64,000 bases of DNA from Bdellovibrio sp. qaytius (GTDB lineage: Bacteria > Bdellovibrionota > Bdellovibrionia > Bdellovibrionales > Bdellovibrionaceae): positions 2,130,001 through 2,194,000 of the forward strand of contig CP025734.1 in NCBI GenBank assembly GCA_004011035.1, in the 5' to 3' direction. The notes beneath the pieces are model-generated. The model was given only the letters and a program-made list of their open reading frames with translations. It made no database searches and had not been told where the DNA came from. The stretch's first letter is position 1. Each line of letters opens with the position of its first letter. The position numbers were made by a program, and so were the translations under genes. Below, one piece after another: positions 26,574-35,432 of this stretch.

Positions 26574-28001
26574 ATGAAACTGAACACATTGATCGTAGAT
26601 GATGAACAAGAGCTTAGAAAATCGGTAGCGAGTATTTTATTAAACTCAATGCCCGATGTGACATTCAATATCACTGAAGCCGCAAATGGTCGCGAAGCTG
26701 TTGAGTTAGCTAAAAAAGAATTCTGGGATTTAATTTTAATGGACGTTCGTATGCCTGAGATCGATGGCCTTGAGGCTTTACGTCAAATCAAAGAAATCGA
26801 CCCACGCACTTTCGTAGTGATCATGACCGCGCATTCAAATTTAAATGACGCCATCATTGCGATCAAAGATGGCGCTTACGATTACGTTGAAAAACCAGTA
26901 AGCCCTGACAAACTATCAACAATCGTTCGTAAAAGTATCGAAGCTAACGAGATGATCACCGAGTTAACGGCGTCTAATCCAATTTTTGATGAAGACATCG
27001 AAAGTGAAATCGTTGGCCAAAACTCGAAAATGAAAGATGTCTTTAATCTGATCTACAAACTATGCAAAGTAGACACGACAGTTTTAATTCGTGGTGAAAA
27101 CGGAACTGGTAAAGAATTAGTGGCTAAAGCGATTCACTTCAATTCACCTCGCAAATCTGGTGCTTTTGTCGCTATTAACTGCGGAGCTATTCCTGAACAC
27201 TTGATGGAATCTGAATTATTCGGTCATGAAAAAGGCGCTTTTACCGGAGCTATCGAACGTAAGATTGGTAAGTTTCAAGCAGCTAACAACGGTACTTTAT
27301 TTTTAGATGAAATTGCAGAACTTAAGCCTGAAATGCAGGTTAAGTTATTACGTGCCCTTCAAGAAAAGAAATTCACACCCGTGGGTTCTAATCGCGAAGT
27401 TAAAACAAACGCGCGCATTATCGCTGCCACAAATCGCAATTTAGAAAAAATGATGGAAGACCAAGAGTTTCGTGAAGATTTATTCTATCGTTTAAATGTA
27501 ATGCCGATCTTCTTACCGCCATTACGTGATCGTTTTGATGATATTCCAGAACTTGCTGTTAATTTCTTAGAGAAGTTTTCAAAATCTCACGCTAAACAAA
27601 TTCACTCGATTGCTCCTGATTGTTTAGAGCTGATGAAAAGTTATCGCTGGCCAGGAAATATTCGTGAATTAGAAAATGTGATCGAACGTGCGTTTATCGT
27701 TGAATCAAGCCAAATCATGACAATGGCAAGCTTGCCTGAAAATATTCGTAATCAAGCGACTAAACCGGCTTCTTCAACTGGGCCTGCGATAGCAGCCTCA
27801 GGTATGAAAGCTGAACCACCGGCACATGGCGCTTTAGATTTCGAAGTCTATAAAGAGCAAGCTGAAAAAGATTTTATCATCAGCGCTCTTAAAGCGAATA
27901 AAGGTAAAATTAACCAAACAGTGGCTCAGGCCAATATTCCGAAAAACACGTTGTTACGTAAAATTCGTAAGTACAATATTAATGTGAAAGACTTTTCTTA
28001 A
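26574..28001 (+). CDS. Sigma-54-dependent NtrC-family response regulator
   Basis: A 475-residue activator. The receiver has phospho-Asp57 (LILMDVRMP) and Lys in YVEKPV. The AAA+ domain has GENGTGKE, canonical GAFTGA, Walker B LFLDEIAEL and FREDLFYRLNV. A Fis-type HTH is at the C-terminus (NKGKINQTVAQANIPKNTLL). Two adjacent ATGs exist; the second (26574) has AGGAG at better spacing. It is probably the partner of the CHASE2 kinase. The 3' end overlaps the convergent waaF end by 23 bases. Confidence 0.92.
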   Translation: MKLNTLIVDDEQELRKSVASILLNSMPDVTFNITEAANGREAVELAKKEFWDLILMDVRMPEIDGLEALRQIKEIDPRTFVVIMTAHSNLNDAIIAIKDGAYDYVEKPVSPDKLSTIVRKSIEANEMITELTASNPIFDEDIESEIVGQNSKMKDVFNLIYKLCKVDTTVLIRGENGTGKELVAKAIHFNSPRKSGAFVAINCGAIPEHLMESELFGHEKGAFTGAIERKIGKFQAANNGTLFLDEIAELKPEMQVKLLRALQEKKFTPVGSNREVKTNARIIAATNRNLEKMMEDQEFREDLFYRLNVMPIFLPPLRDRFDDIPELAVNFLEKFSKSHAKQIHSIAPDCLELMKSYRWPGNIRELENVIERAFIVESSQIMTMASLPENIRNQATKPASSTGPAIAASGMKAEPPAHGALDFEVYKEQAEKDFIISALKANKGKINQTVAQANIPKNTLLRKIRKYNINVKDFS

Positions 28002-29019
28002 CAGAATGAAAGACGTTCTCTGGCAGAATGTCTTTCATGCACTTATGGTGCCCTAACGGACACTTATTATGGCCGTGCAATCCGCACGGTCGACACTTAA
28101 GATCTCTATTTTCAACAACCACACTTTGATCATTCCAGGGTCTAAAACCTAAATCTAAAGTCGTCGGTCCAAAAATCGCCATAACAGGTGTGCCAACGCT
28201 GGCTCCTAAATGCGAAGGCGATGAATCGTTACCGATAATCAAATCGCATGATTTTAAAAAATCGATCGAATCAACAAGCTTCATTTTTCCAGCCAAAACT
28301 TCGGCGGTGGGGTTTTTAGCTTTGATTTCTTCACACAACGACGCTTCTTCGGGGCCACCCATTAAAAACACCTGATATCCCTGCGTGATTAGTTTTTCAC
28401 ACAGTTCAGCGTAATAATTAACAGGCCATTTTTTAGTTTCCCAAACTGATCCTGGAAAGAGTGCGATCTTTTTAATTTGGTTTGTCGAATGAGATCCTGA
28501 TTTCATTGAGAAAAATTCAGGAATTGGAGCAAATGACCCATCAGCTTCTGATTTATTTAAGTAACTCCAATTAGTTTCTTGGATTTTTTCATTCGTCTGC
28601 GGATCAATAGGAGCTAACAAGGCCATCTGGCGAATAGCATCTGGATATGACTTTAAATATTTAACCGTTTCAGAAAAGAATAAAAAATTTAAGCCCTGAT
28701 CAAAGCCATATTTCTTTTTGGCCTTTAACTGCCACGTAAATAAAGCTGAACGTAATGAGCGGTGCAAACAAAATACATTGGCGACAGTGTGCGAGTTAAT
28801 TTCTTTAATCGCCTCGCGGTAAGATGATTTATCACCTTTATTGACTGTGATCAGTTCATCGATGACTTGTAATTTTAGTAAATAATCAGCGACACCTTTT
28901 TTAGCCACAAAGATCACTTTGTCATTGGGATACAGGGCCTTAAGCCTTTTTAAAAAAGGGATCGATAAAAAAACATCACCGATAAAGGCCGTCTGCACGA
29001 CCACGTGATAAGTCGACAT
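27979..29019 (-). CDS. waaF: Heptosyltransferase-like glycosyltransferase, family 9
   Basis: A 346-residue GT9 enzyme for LPS core assembly. The N-terminal segment is VVQTAFIGDVFLSIPFLKRL. The ADP-heptose domain has IALFPGSVWETKKWP, VFLMGGPEE, and the GNDSSPSHLGASVGTPVMAI motif, closest to heptosyltransferase II. The C-terminus has four Cys in a CRPCG...CPLGHHKC cluster, also seen in WaaF relatives. It starts one base into the upstream stop (TAATG), at the end of the long envelope operon. Confidence 0.85.
   Translation of the reverse strand: MSTYHVVVQTAFIGDVFLSIPFLKRLKALYPNDKVIFVAKKGVADYLLKLQVIDELITVNKGDKSSYREAIKEINSHTVANVFCLHRSLRSALFTWQLKAKKKYGFDQGLNFLFFSETVKYLKSYPDAIRQMALLAPIDPQTNEKIQETNWSYLNKSEADGSFAPIPEFFSMKSGSHSTNQIKKIALFPGSVWETKKWPVNYYAELCEKLITQGYQVFLMGGPEEASLCEEIKAKNPTAEVLAGKMKLVDSIDFLKSCDLIIGNDSSPSHLGASVGTPVMAIFGPTTLDLGFRPWNDQSVVVENRDLKCRPCGLHGHNKCPLGHHKCMKDILPENVFHSVKKSLSH
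28006..28038. repeat. Long hairpin at the convergent end of two genes
   Basis: ATGAAAGACGTTCT (28006-28019) pairs with AGAATGTCTTTCAT (28025-28038), with one G-T pair and a 5-base loop. It lies at the 3' end of waaF, just after the sigma-54 regulator stop. There is no T tract on either side, so it may be an RNA-stabilising 3' end or a weak bidirectional terminator. Confidence 0.5.
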
Positions 29020-30083
29020 TAGTGACCCGGATCGATCTCAGTCACTTCAGATACGAGAGTACCGATTTTAATTTTAGCTTCGATTCTTAAAATATATTTA
29101 TGTTCATCATCTGAAATCCATAAAAAGATATCACCTGTTTGTGAAAGGGCTCCGCGGGTTACGATGCTAGCTTTAATCTTAATAGCATTAAATTCACCGG
29201 CTTCGGTGCTTAGCTTTTCTTTACCGATGGCCGTGCCGGTAAAAACGATATTTTTTTGATCTTCAGCGACACGAAAAGAAACTTGTTTGCCTTCTTTCCA
29301 GTTAAATACGCGCATGTAAAACAAACCGCTAAATGCATTTTGCGAAAATGGTAAAATATCCCAAGTGAATTTACGCTCTTCTTCGCCTGATTTTTCGGTG
29401 TATTTTTTCTCCCAAAAACTGGCTGTTAGATTTTCGTTGTTAAAGTAGGCCTGTGATTGAACTAATTTACCTGTTTCTTTGATGTTAATCTTTAAAACAT
29501 GAGGGATTAAATTTTCGTAATCTAAAAATGTATTGACCGTGTCTTCAACAGAGTAAAAATTTGAAAACACACGGCTTGATTGCAGATCTACGACAAAGTT
29601 ATAACTTTTGCGGTTATTGACCTGTGCAAATGGCTTTACTTGCATCGTTAAAGTGCCCGCTTTAGCTGAGAAATAACTGACTTCGTGAATGACTTTTTCG
29701 CCGACTTTAAAGGGGTCTACATTGGGTCTGCGCGAAATTCCTGTGAAACCTTCGTTGTCTTCGATTTCTGGCTGACGCTTAGTTGAAATTGCAGCTTCAG
29801 CTTTTTTAGCGTCTGCTTTTTTAGTTTTGGCTTTTTTGGGTTCTTTTTTTACCGCTACTTTTTTTGTTTCAGTAGATGCGGCTTGAGGTTTTTCTTCAAC
29901 TTTAGCTGGCTCAGATTTAACTTCGACTTTAACAGGAGCTTCGCCTTTGTCATCGACTTCTTGGATTTTTACTTCGCGTTCGAATTCTTCGTTTTTAAAA
30001 AATTTATCTTGTTTTTCATACTTTAGAAATTTGCTCGAACAGCTCGATAGGGCTAAAAAGAAAACTAAACTTATAATTCTCAT
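29019..30083 (-). CDS. DUF3108-domain lipoprotein
   Basis: A 354-residue protein. The lipoprotein signal has Cys at residue 15 (LVFFLALSSCSSK). Residues 45-105 are a Lys/Ala/Glu-rich flexible linker (EPKKAKTKKADAKKAEA). From about residue 120 a DUF3108 domain follows (FKVGEKVIHEVSYFSAKAGT, then SSRVFSNFYSVEDTVNTFL). Some relatives handle outer-membrane lipids or glycans; the function here is unknown. It sits between lpxL and waaF, so an envelope role is likely. Its start overlaps the lpxL stop by 4 bases. Confidence 0.78.
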   Translation of the reverse strand: MRIISLVFFLALSSCSSKFLKYEKQDKFFKNEEFEREVKIQEVDDKGEAPVKVEVKSEPAKVEEKPQAASTETKKVAVKKEPKKAKTKKADAKKAEAAISTKRQPEIEDNEGFTGISRRPNVDPFKVGEKVIHEVSYFSAKAGTLTMQVKPFAQVNNRKSYNFVVDLQSSRVFSNFYSVEDTVNTFLDYENLIPHVLKINIKETGKLVQSQAYFNNENLTASFWEKKYTEKSGEEERKFTWDILPFSQNAFSGLFYMRVFNWKEGKQVSFRVAEDQKNIVFTGTAIGKEKLSTEAGEFNAIKIKASIVTRGALSQTGDIFLWISDDEHKYILRIEAKIKIGTLVSEVTEIDPGH

Positions 30084-30952
30084 TCAAAATCCTTCCATCG
30101 GCGGTGAACCCACATCCATTGATCGGGATACTGCCTGATGATGTTTTCTAAAGTCGCATTAAAACGATTTGTAATAATACGCTGGGCTTCTAGTTTGTCA
30201 GAAGTATCAACATCGTCAATCAGGATCGGTTTACCCATCCCAACGTGCAGTCTCTTATTATCATCCCAATAAGTGTAAAGAGGCAACACCGGAGCCTTGG
30301 TCTTTAAAGCAAATAGCGCTAAGCCATAAGCTGTACCCGTTTTTTTACCAAAGAACTCAGTCTCAATGCCATAAGGTTTACCCATAAACTGATCGAGCAC
30401 GAATATAACGGCGCGCTTTAAACGTAAGGCTTTTAAAATTTCAAAGGCGTTATTCTTACTGTGAGCATCAATAATTTGAGTTTTAGATTTTGTGCGTAAA
30501 TAAAACCAAAATTCATCAACAAAGGTGTTTGTAAATCGTTTTGAAATTAAACTTAACGGAACAACTTTTTCGCTGGTCACGGCTGCGGCCAAATCTGCCC
30601 CACCCAAATGTAATGTTAAAAAGAAAAACCCTTGGTCTTTCGGAACATTTTCTAACCCATGAAAAATCACATTTTCATTGGCCCACTCATCAGTCACATA
30701 AGGCACTCGCCCTAAATCAACAGCTCCACGGCCTAAAACATAAATTGATTTTCGCATCCATTTTTTTTTGGTTTCTTCAGGCGTACCCGGAAAAGCGATA
30801 TCGATATTAGCGTAAACAACTTTTTTTCTGATTTGCAAAGCATCGACCCATAACCAGGCAAAAAACCTAGCGAAATAGTCGTTAAAGGCCCAAGGCAATA
30901 AACTAACTATAAAGGCGTACGCATTACTGACTAATCTGGCGAAGCTTCGCAT
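30080..30952 (-). CDS. lpxL: Lipid A biosynthesis acyltransferase (LpxL/HtrB family)
   Basis: A 290-residue inner-membrane acyltransferase that adds a secondary acyl chain to lipid A. It has an N-terminal hydrophobic segment (AFIVSLLPWAF), catalytic HX4D as HLGGAD, RAVIFVLDQFMGKPYGIET, and the C-terminal QYPDQWMWVHRRWK signature. I start at the ATG at 30952 (AAGGA upstream) instead of 30997, which reduces the overlap with lpxK to 29 bases. Chain-length preference cannot be read from sequence. Confidence 0.88.
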   Translation of the reverse strand: MRSFARLVSNAYAFIVSLLPWAFNDYFARFFAWLWVDALQIRKKVVYANIDIAFPGTPEETKKKWMRKSIYVLGRGAVDLGRVPYVTDEWANENVIFHGLENVPKDQGFFFLTLHLGGADLAAAVTSEKVVPLSLISKRFTNTFVDEFWFYLRTKSKTQIIDAHSKNNAFEILKALRLKRAVIFVLDQFMGKPYGIETEFFGKKTGTAYGLALFALKTKAPVLPLYTYWDDNKRLHVGMGKPILIDDVDTSDKLEAQRIITNRFNATLENIIRQYPDQWMWVHRRWKDFE

Positions 30953-31904
30953 TGAGCAAATCCTTATCAATGTTAGAAAAATCGAGTTGAAGCGCAATGG
31001 GCTTTGTTTGGCTTTTAAGGTCTGTGTCTGTCACTTTAACTAAATCTTTTTCAGTCGCACACAATACGCTGTCAGAAAACTTTGAACGCCACTGAGTTAA
31101 TATCTCACTTTGCTCTGATAATGAATAAGAGTGGTGATCAGGATAAACCAAATGTTCAACGACTTGAAAGCCGCTGTTTTCTAAATTTAATTTAAGCTGG
31201 CTTGGATTGCCGATGCCTGAATACAAAAATAATTTTTTATTTTCTGAATTCACAATAGACTTAGCAATTGATTCAAGCGTCGTCTTTTTATTTTTAACTA
31301 AATACTCACGAAAAAAATTCAGCGTTTCTGCTTGCGCGTTGTTAACTTTAGTTAAAATCACTAAATGCGCACGTAAAACCTGATCGATGTCTTCACGCAA
31401 ATGCCCAAAGGGAATTAATTGATAATGTGAAAGTGGCTGCGAAACATCGATTAAGACGATATCTAAATCACGCTTTAACATACGGTGAGAAAAAGCATCA
31501 TCGACAATCACGATATCAATCTTATGTTTTTTACTTGCAAGGCGTTCTAAGGCGATTTCAACAGTGTCGGTCTTATGCGGACCGCTCCAGACCGAAACAT
31601 GCGGAGCTAATTTTTTGATTAAACACGGTTCATCACCGTAAATGCCCGTGTGTTTTAAATTTTCTAATGTCACTTCAGCAGGTTCTGGAAGGCTGGCCTT
31701 ATAACTTTTTGAAACGACGAGTATCGACTTATCTTGTAATAAAGAAATAAGTTCTAACACGACAGGCGTTTTGCCTGTGCCTCCGGTTGTTAGATTACCG
31801 ACCGAGATCACCGGCACAGAGAATTTTTCTGGCTTCAACCAGCCATTTTCATACATTAGATTTTTGGCTGAGATCACTAGACGATACGGATTTAAATATT
31901 TCAT
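30924..31904 (-). CDS. lpxK: Tetraacyldisaccharide 4'-kinase LpxK
   Basis: A 326-residue kinase that phosphorylates the 4' position of the lipid A disaccharide. The P-loop is VGNLTTGGTGKTP (about residues 36-48), followed by IVIVDDAFSHRMLKRDLDIV and the CATEKDLVK segment. Its presence is notable because described Bdellovibrio lipid A lacks phosphate (mannose replaces it). That suggests later removal, or a different chemistry here. It overlaps lpxB by 4 bases. Confidence 0.92.
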   Translation of the reverse strand: MKYLNPYRLVISAKNLMYENGWLKPEKFSVPVISVGNLTTGGTGKTPVVLELISLLQDKSILVVSKSYKASLPEPAEVTLENLKHTGIYGDEPCLIKKLAPHVSVWSGPHKTDTVEIALERLASKKHKIDIVIVDDAFSHRMLKRDLDIVLIDVSQPLSHYQLIPFGHLREDIDQVLRAHLVILTKVNNAQAETLNFFREYLVKNKKTTLESIAKSIVNSENKKLFLYSGIGNPSQLKLNLENSGFQVVEHLVYPDHHSYSLSEQSEILTQWRSKFSDSVLCATEKDLVKVTDTDLKSQTKPIALQLDFSNIDKDLLNAKLRQISQ

Positions 31905-33082
31905 AAATGTTTAGCCAAAGCCTCGCCCACACGGGCTGTTGCTCCGACATCACCGAGCTGGTACTGAAGCTGTGCTAATTTTTTAATTGTAGCTTGCGCG
32001 TAGGCTTCGTCTTCGATGAATTTTTCTAATAATGGAATTAACTTGTCGCTGTCGGCTGCGCTTTGCAAACGTTCAGGTACGACTTCTTCATTCATAATTA
32101 AATTTACTAATCCAAAATATTTAATACCACGAACTAATATACGCCCGATCACGCCACTGATCCATTTCAGGCGGTACATGATCACCATTGGCTTTTGCAA
32201 TAATCCCACCATCAACGTGGCTGTGCCCGAAGTGGCTAAAACATAATGCGCCAGTGAAATCATTTTATTCGGGTCATCTTGAATTAACATGTAAGGCATT
32301 TTGTAATCTAATTTTTCGACCACAAAGTCACTGATATATTCTTTAGATAACGTCGGCGCCACAAAAATCATAATACGTAAAAAATCGTATTTCTTAGCCA
32401 ACGCGCGCGCGACTTCTAATTGAACACCGAAGTTTAATTGAATTTCGCTTTTACGCGAGCCCGGCATTAATGCTAAAATTCTTTCATTAGGGCCCACACC
32501 ATATTTTTGGCGAGCTAACTCTTGTTGTTTTAAATCTAATAATTTTGGATCTAGATCTTCTAATAACGGATGACCCACGAATTCATAGGGCACGTTATGC
32601 TGATCATAGAATTTCTTTTCAAACGGAAATAACAAAAACACTTTATCGCAGTGTTTTTTAATATCAAAAATACGGCCTTTTCTCCACGCCCACACTTGCG
32701 GAGAAATATAATAAAACACTTTAATACCATGGGGCCCTAGTTTTTGTTTTAATGTTTTAGCCAGTTTTAAATTAAAATCTGGGTAATCCATTAATAATAA
32801 AAATTTAGGTTTAATTCTAATAGCTTCTTCGACGAGTTTATGAAAAACAGCTTTTAATTCGCTGTAGTGAGCAATGACTTCAGCCACACCAACGACGGCC
32901 ATGTCTTCGGATTTACCGAAGCGGCGCATGCCGAAATCTTCCATGGCTTGTGAACCAACACCAGAAATATCAAGATCAAGACCTTGTTCTTTCCAGTATT
33001 TCATCAGCTTTAGGGCGTAGTACGCACTTGAAGCTTCTGCGGCCACGATCATAATCTGTGGCTTCTGATTTGGGATACTCAA
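31901..33082 (-). CDS. lpxB: Lipid-A-disaccharide synthase LpxB
   Basis: A 393-residue GT19 enzyme joining UDP-diacyl-sugar and lipid X. It has the family start IMIVAAEASSAYYALKLMKY, GVGSQAMEDFGMR, KVFYYISPQVWAWRKGR, KVFLLFPFEKKFY, and the ILALMPGSRKSEI donor-site segment. A typical length. It overlaps the oxidoreductase gene by 4 bases. Confidence 0.95.
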   Translation of the reverse strand: MSIPNQKPQIMIVAAEASSAYYALKLMKYWKEQGLDLDISGVGSQAMEDFGMRRFGKSEDMAVVGVAEVIAHYSELKAVFHKLVEEAIRIKPKFLLLMDYPDFNLKLAKTLKQKLGPHGIKVFYYISPQVWAWRKGRIFDIKKHCDKVFLLFPFEKKFYDQHNVPYEFVGHPLLEDLDPKLLDLKQQELARQKYGVGPNERILALMPGSRKSEIQLNFGVQLEVARALAKKYDFLRIMIFVAPTLSKEYISDFVVEKLDYKMPYMLIQDDPNKMISLAHYVLATSGTATLMVGLLQKPMVIMYRLKWISGVIGRILVRGIKYFGLVNLIMNEEVVPERLQSAADSDKLIPLLEKFIEDEAYAQATIKKLAQLQYQLGDVGATARVGEALAKHL

Positions 33083-33999
33083 GATTTGATCTCCGCTAAG
33101 ATCTTTTCGATATTAGCTAAAGCAAGGCTGGCCTCTTCGCCTGTGATGGCTACTGGCACTTCTTTTTTAACTGCGCGAATAAAGTGATTAATTTCAAGAT
33201 TTAAAGAATCTACTTTTTCGATGTTAAACTTTTCAGTTTTATAGAATGGATCGTTGGCCTCGCCTGTAAGGATTTCTCCTTCAAGAGTGGCTGTGTTCAC
33301 ATAAATTGTACGGTCATTTTGAACCGCACGATAATTACGAACAATCGTAGGATTTAAGCGCGAATTATTAATAGTCACTTGTACGCCAGACTTTAATTGC
33401 AGGCGCACAGACACATCATCGATCGTGTCTTTAATAAATTTGTGGCCATAGACCATAAATTTTTCGATGTCAGAATTAAATAAAAACTGCACTAAATCTA
33501 AATCATGAATCATCAGATCATGAAGCACACTGACGTCAGCCCCGCGAGCACGAAATGGAGCTAAACGATTAATTTCAAAGTATTTAGTTTTCGCAGCTGA
33601 ATCTTTCACGATTTTATATGAAGGATTAAAACGTTCGATGTGGCCTACTGAAAAAACCACGTTATTAGCTTTAGCTAACGCAGCTAACTCGTAACCTTGT
33701 TGGCTTGTCGCTGCGATGGGTTTTTCAACTAGAACTGCGATTTTGTTTTTTAAAAAGAAAGCCGCTAATTCATAGTGAGCTTGAGTGGCTGCTGCGATAG
33801 TTACAAAATCAACCTGTGATGGAATTTCTTCTAAGGTTTTAAAAGCTTTTACACCCAGATCAGTGGCAATCTTATCAGCTTGCGGAGCGTACTGGTCAAA
33901 AACACCAACTAATGTGGCGTGTTCAGAACCTTTAACTTTTTGCGCGTGAAAATTACCTAAATAACCAACACCAATAACCGCACCACGAAGTTTGCTCAT
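33079..33999 (-). CDS. Gfo/Idh/MocA oxidoreductase, candidate GnnA of lipid A biosynthesis
   Basis: A 306-residue NAD-dependent sugar oxidoreductase. The Rossmann motif is GVGYLGNFHA (residues 10-19), with the EKP motif in VEKPIAA (about 92) and a likely catalytic His in HDLMIHDLDLV. It lies between lpxA and lpxB. In Acidithiobacillus GnnA, a member of this family in this position, oxidises the 3-OH of UDP-GlcNAc so that GnnB can aminate it, giving amide-linked lipid A. Bdellovibrio lipid A is known to contain 2,3-diamino sugars, so GnnA is the best inference. No GnnB is in the window. Confidence 0.75.
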   Translation of the reverse strand: MSKLRGAVIGVGYLGNFHAQKVKGSEHATLVGVFDQYAPQADKIATDLGVKAFKTLEEIPSQVDFVTIAAATQAHYELAAFFLKNKIAVLVEKPIAATSQQGYELAALAKANNVVFSVGHIERFNPSYKIVKDSAAKTKYFEINRLAPFRARGADVSVLHDLMIHDLDLVQFLFNSDIEKFMVYGHKFIKDTIDDVSVRLQLKSGVQVTINNSRLNPTIVRNYRAVQNDRTIYVNTATLEGEILTGEANDPFYKTEKFNIEKVDSLNLEINHFIRAVKKEVPVAITGEEASLALANIEKILAEIKS

Positions 34000-34005
34000 A
34001 AAAAA

Positions 34006-34824
34006 TTAGTCTTCCATAGGTAACGAGGATGCATTCTGACGATGAATCGCAATTCCACGTTTAGATGATTTAACGAAGTGAACAAGCTGAGAAATGTTTT
34101 CTGAAACCGTACACTCGCTTTGAATACGAGCTAAAGCTTCATCAACTGTTCCGTTACCATAAATAATAATGCGAATGGCTTTATGAATATTGGCTACTTC
34201 TTCTTTAGAAAAACCTTTACGTAAAAGGCCAACCTTATTTGTCGCACGAACAACAGCGTAATTACCCTGAGCGCGTGAAAATGGTAGAATATCTTTATTT
34301 ACAATGCTTGAACCCGCTACGAATGAATAACGGCCAATTTTTGAAAATTGGTTAAAGGCACAAACCCCACCAATCACCACATTGTCTTCAACTTCGCAGT
34401 GACCACCGAAATGTGAATTGTTGGCCACGATAACGTTGTTACCAATTTTACAATCATGACCCACATGTGAGTACGCCATAAAATAACAATTGTTACCAAT
34501 CGAAGTTGTGGCATCACCTTTTGAAGTCGCTAAGTTGAACGTAGTGAATTCACGGATCACGTTATTATCACCGATAATTAACTTCGTAGGCTCTGATTTA
34601 TAGCTGATATCTTGCGGAGGTCCGCCGATCACAGCACCTGGTAAAATATGATTATTCTTACCGATCTCTACGATACCGTAACGTGAACCGATCGAACAAT
34701 GACCCTCGATAAAAGTGCCTTTGCCAATTGTTACGTGACCTTGAATATTACAGTAAGGTCCGATTTCAACATCTTCGTCTAATTTCACGTCAGCCGAAAT
34801 GACTGACGATGGATGAATTTTCAT
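34006..34824 (-). CDS. lpxA: UDP-GlcNAc (or UDP-GlcNAc3N) acyltransferase LpxA
   Basis: A 272-residue left-handed beta-helix acyltransferase with hexapeptide repeats from the N-terminus (IHPSSVISADVKLDEDVEIG). The catalytic region is AYSHVGHDC, with both His of the family. A residue equivalent to E. coli Gly173 is kept (SFVAGSS), which in E. coli favours C14 chains. The position of E. coli His191 is Tyr (AQGNYAV). The C-terminal helical domain is present. No lpxD or fabZ lies between skp and lpxA, unlike the common order. Confidence 0.93.
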   Translation of the reverse strand: MKIHPSSVISADVKLDEDVEIGPYCNIQGHVTIGKGTFIEGHCSIGSRYGIVEIGKNNHILPGAVIGGPPQDISYKSEPTKLIIGDNNVIREFTTFNLATSKGDATTSIGNNCYFMAYSHVGHDCKIGNNVIVANNSHFGGHCEVEDNVVIGGVCAFNQFSKIGRYSFVAGSSIVNKDILPFSRAQGNYAVVRATNKVGLLRKGFSKEEVANIHKAIRIIIYGNGTVDEALARIQSECTVSENISQLVHFVKSSKRGIAIHRQNASSLPMED

Positions 34825-34859
34825 AAAAAATCTCTACTGGTAACTGGTTTTTAAAACGA

Positions 34860-35381
34860 CTATTTTTCTTTATCGAAAGCGCTTAATACATCAGAAGTAA
34901 CGTTAACTTCAGTCGATGCATAAACAACGATTGGAGTTGCTTGGCTAGATTGGATAACCATAGAAAGACCTTTGTCTTTAGCAATTTTTTCGATAACTTT
35001 TTTGATTTTTTCAACAATCGGGGCAACAAGATCATTTTCTTTTTTAGCTAACTCAGTTTGTGCTTTTTGTGCACCTTGGTTGAATTTCATCATCTCTTCT
35101 TGTAATTCTTGAGCTTTTTTACCAAAAGCTTCTTCAGATAATACAGAACGTTTTTTCTCGATATCTTCACGCATTTTTTCGATATCAGCTTTTTTCTTTT
35201 CTAATTCTTTGTTCTTTTTTTCTTGGTCTTTTTTAAGATCTTCGAAAGCTTTTTTGCCAGCTTTAGAGTTTTTAATAACTTCTTGTACGTCAACGTAGCC
35301 CATTTTAAATTCAGCGTGTGCTGACATAGCTACCATCATTACTAAAGCTGTGATCATCGTTGTTAACATATTTCTTTTCAT
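34860..35381 (-). CDS. skp: Periplasmic chaperone Skp/OmpH
   Basis: A 173-residue chaperone for outer-membrane proteins. The signal peptide ends MSAHA. The mature start EFKMGYVDVQEVIKNSKAGK is the OmpH pattern. A long, highly charged coiled coil (about residues 45-130) forms the jellyfish arms, and a QSSQATPIVVYAS segment closes the core. AAAGGGAG precedes the ATG. It lies directly after bamA, as in many Gram-negatives. Confidence 0.92.
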   Translation of the reverse strand: MKRNMLTTMITALVMMVAMSAHAEFKMGYVDVQEVIKNSKAGKKAFEDLKKDQEKKNKELEKKKADIEKMREDIEKKRSVLSEEAFGKKAQELQEEMMKFNQGAQKAQTELAKKENDLVAPIVEKIKKVIEKIAKDKGLSMVIQSSQATPIVVYASTEVNVTSDVLSAFDKEK

Positions 35382-35432
35382 AAATACTCCCTTTAAAAGT
35401 TGTTTAAACCTGTTGTTAAAAAATTACTTAAA

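Noticed and set aside
28006-28038. Strong bidirectional terminator
   Set aside because: The stem is long but no T tract follows on either strand, so it is listed only as a hairpin.
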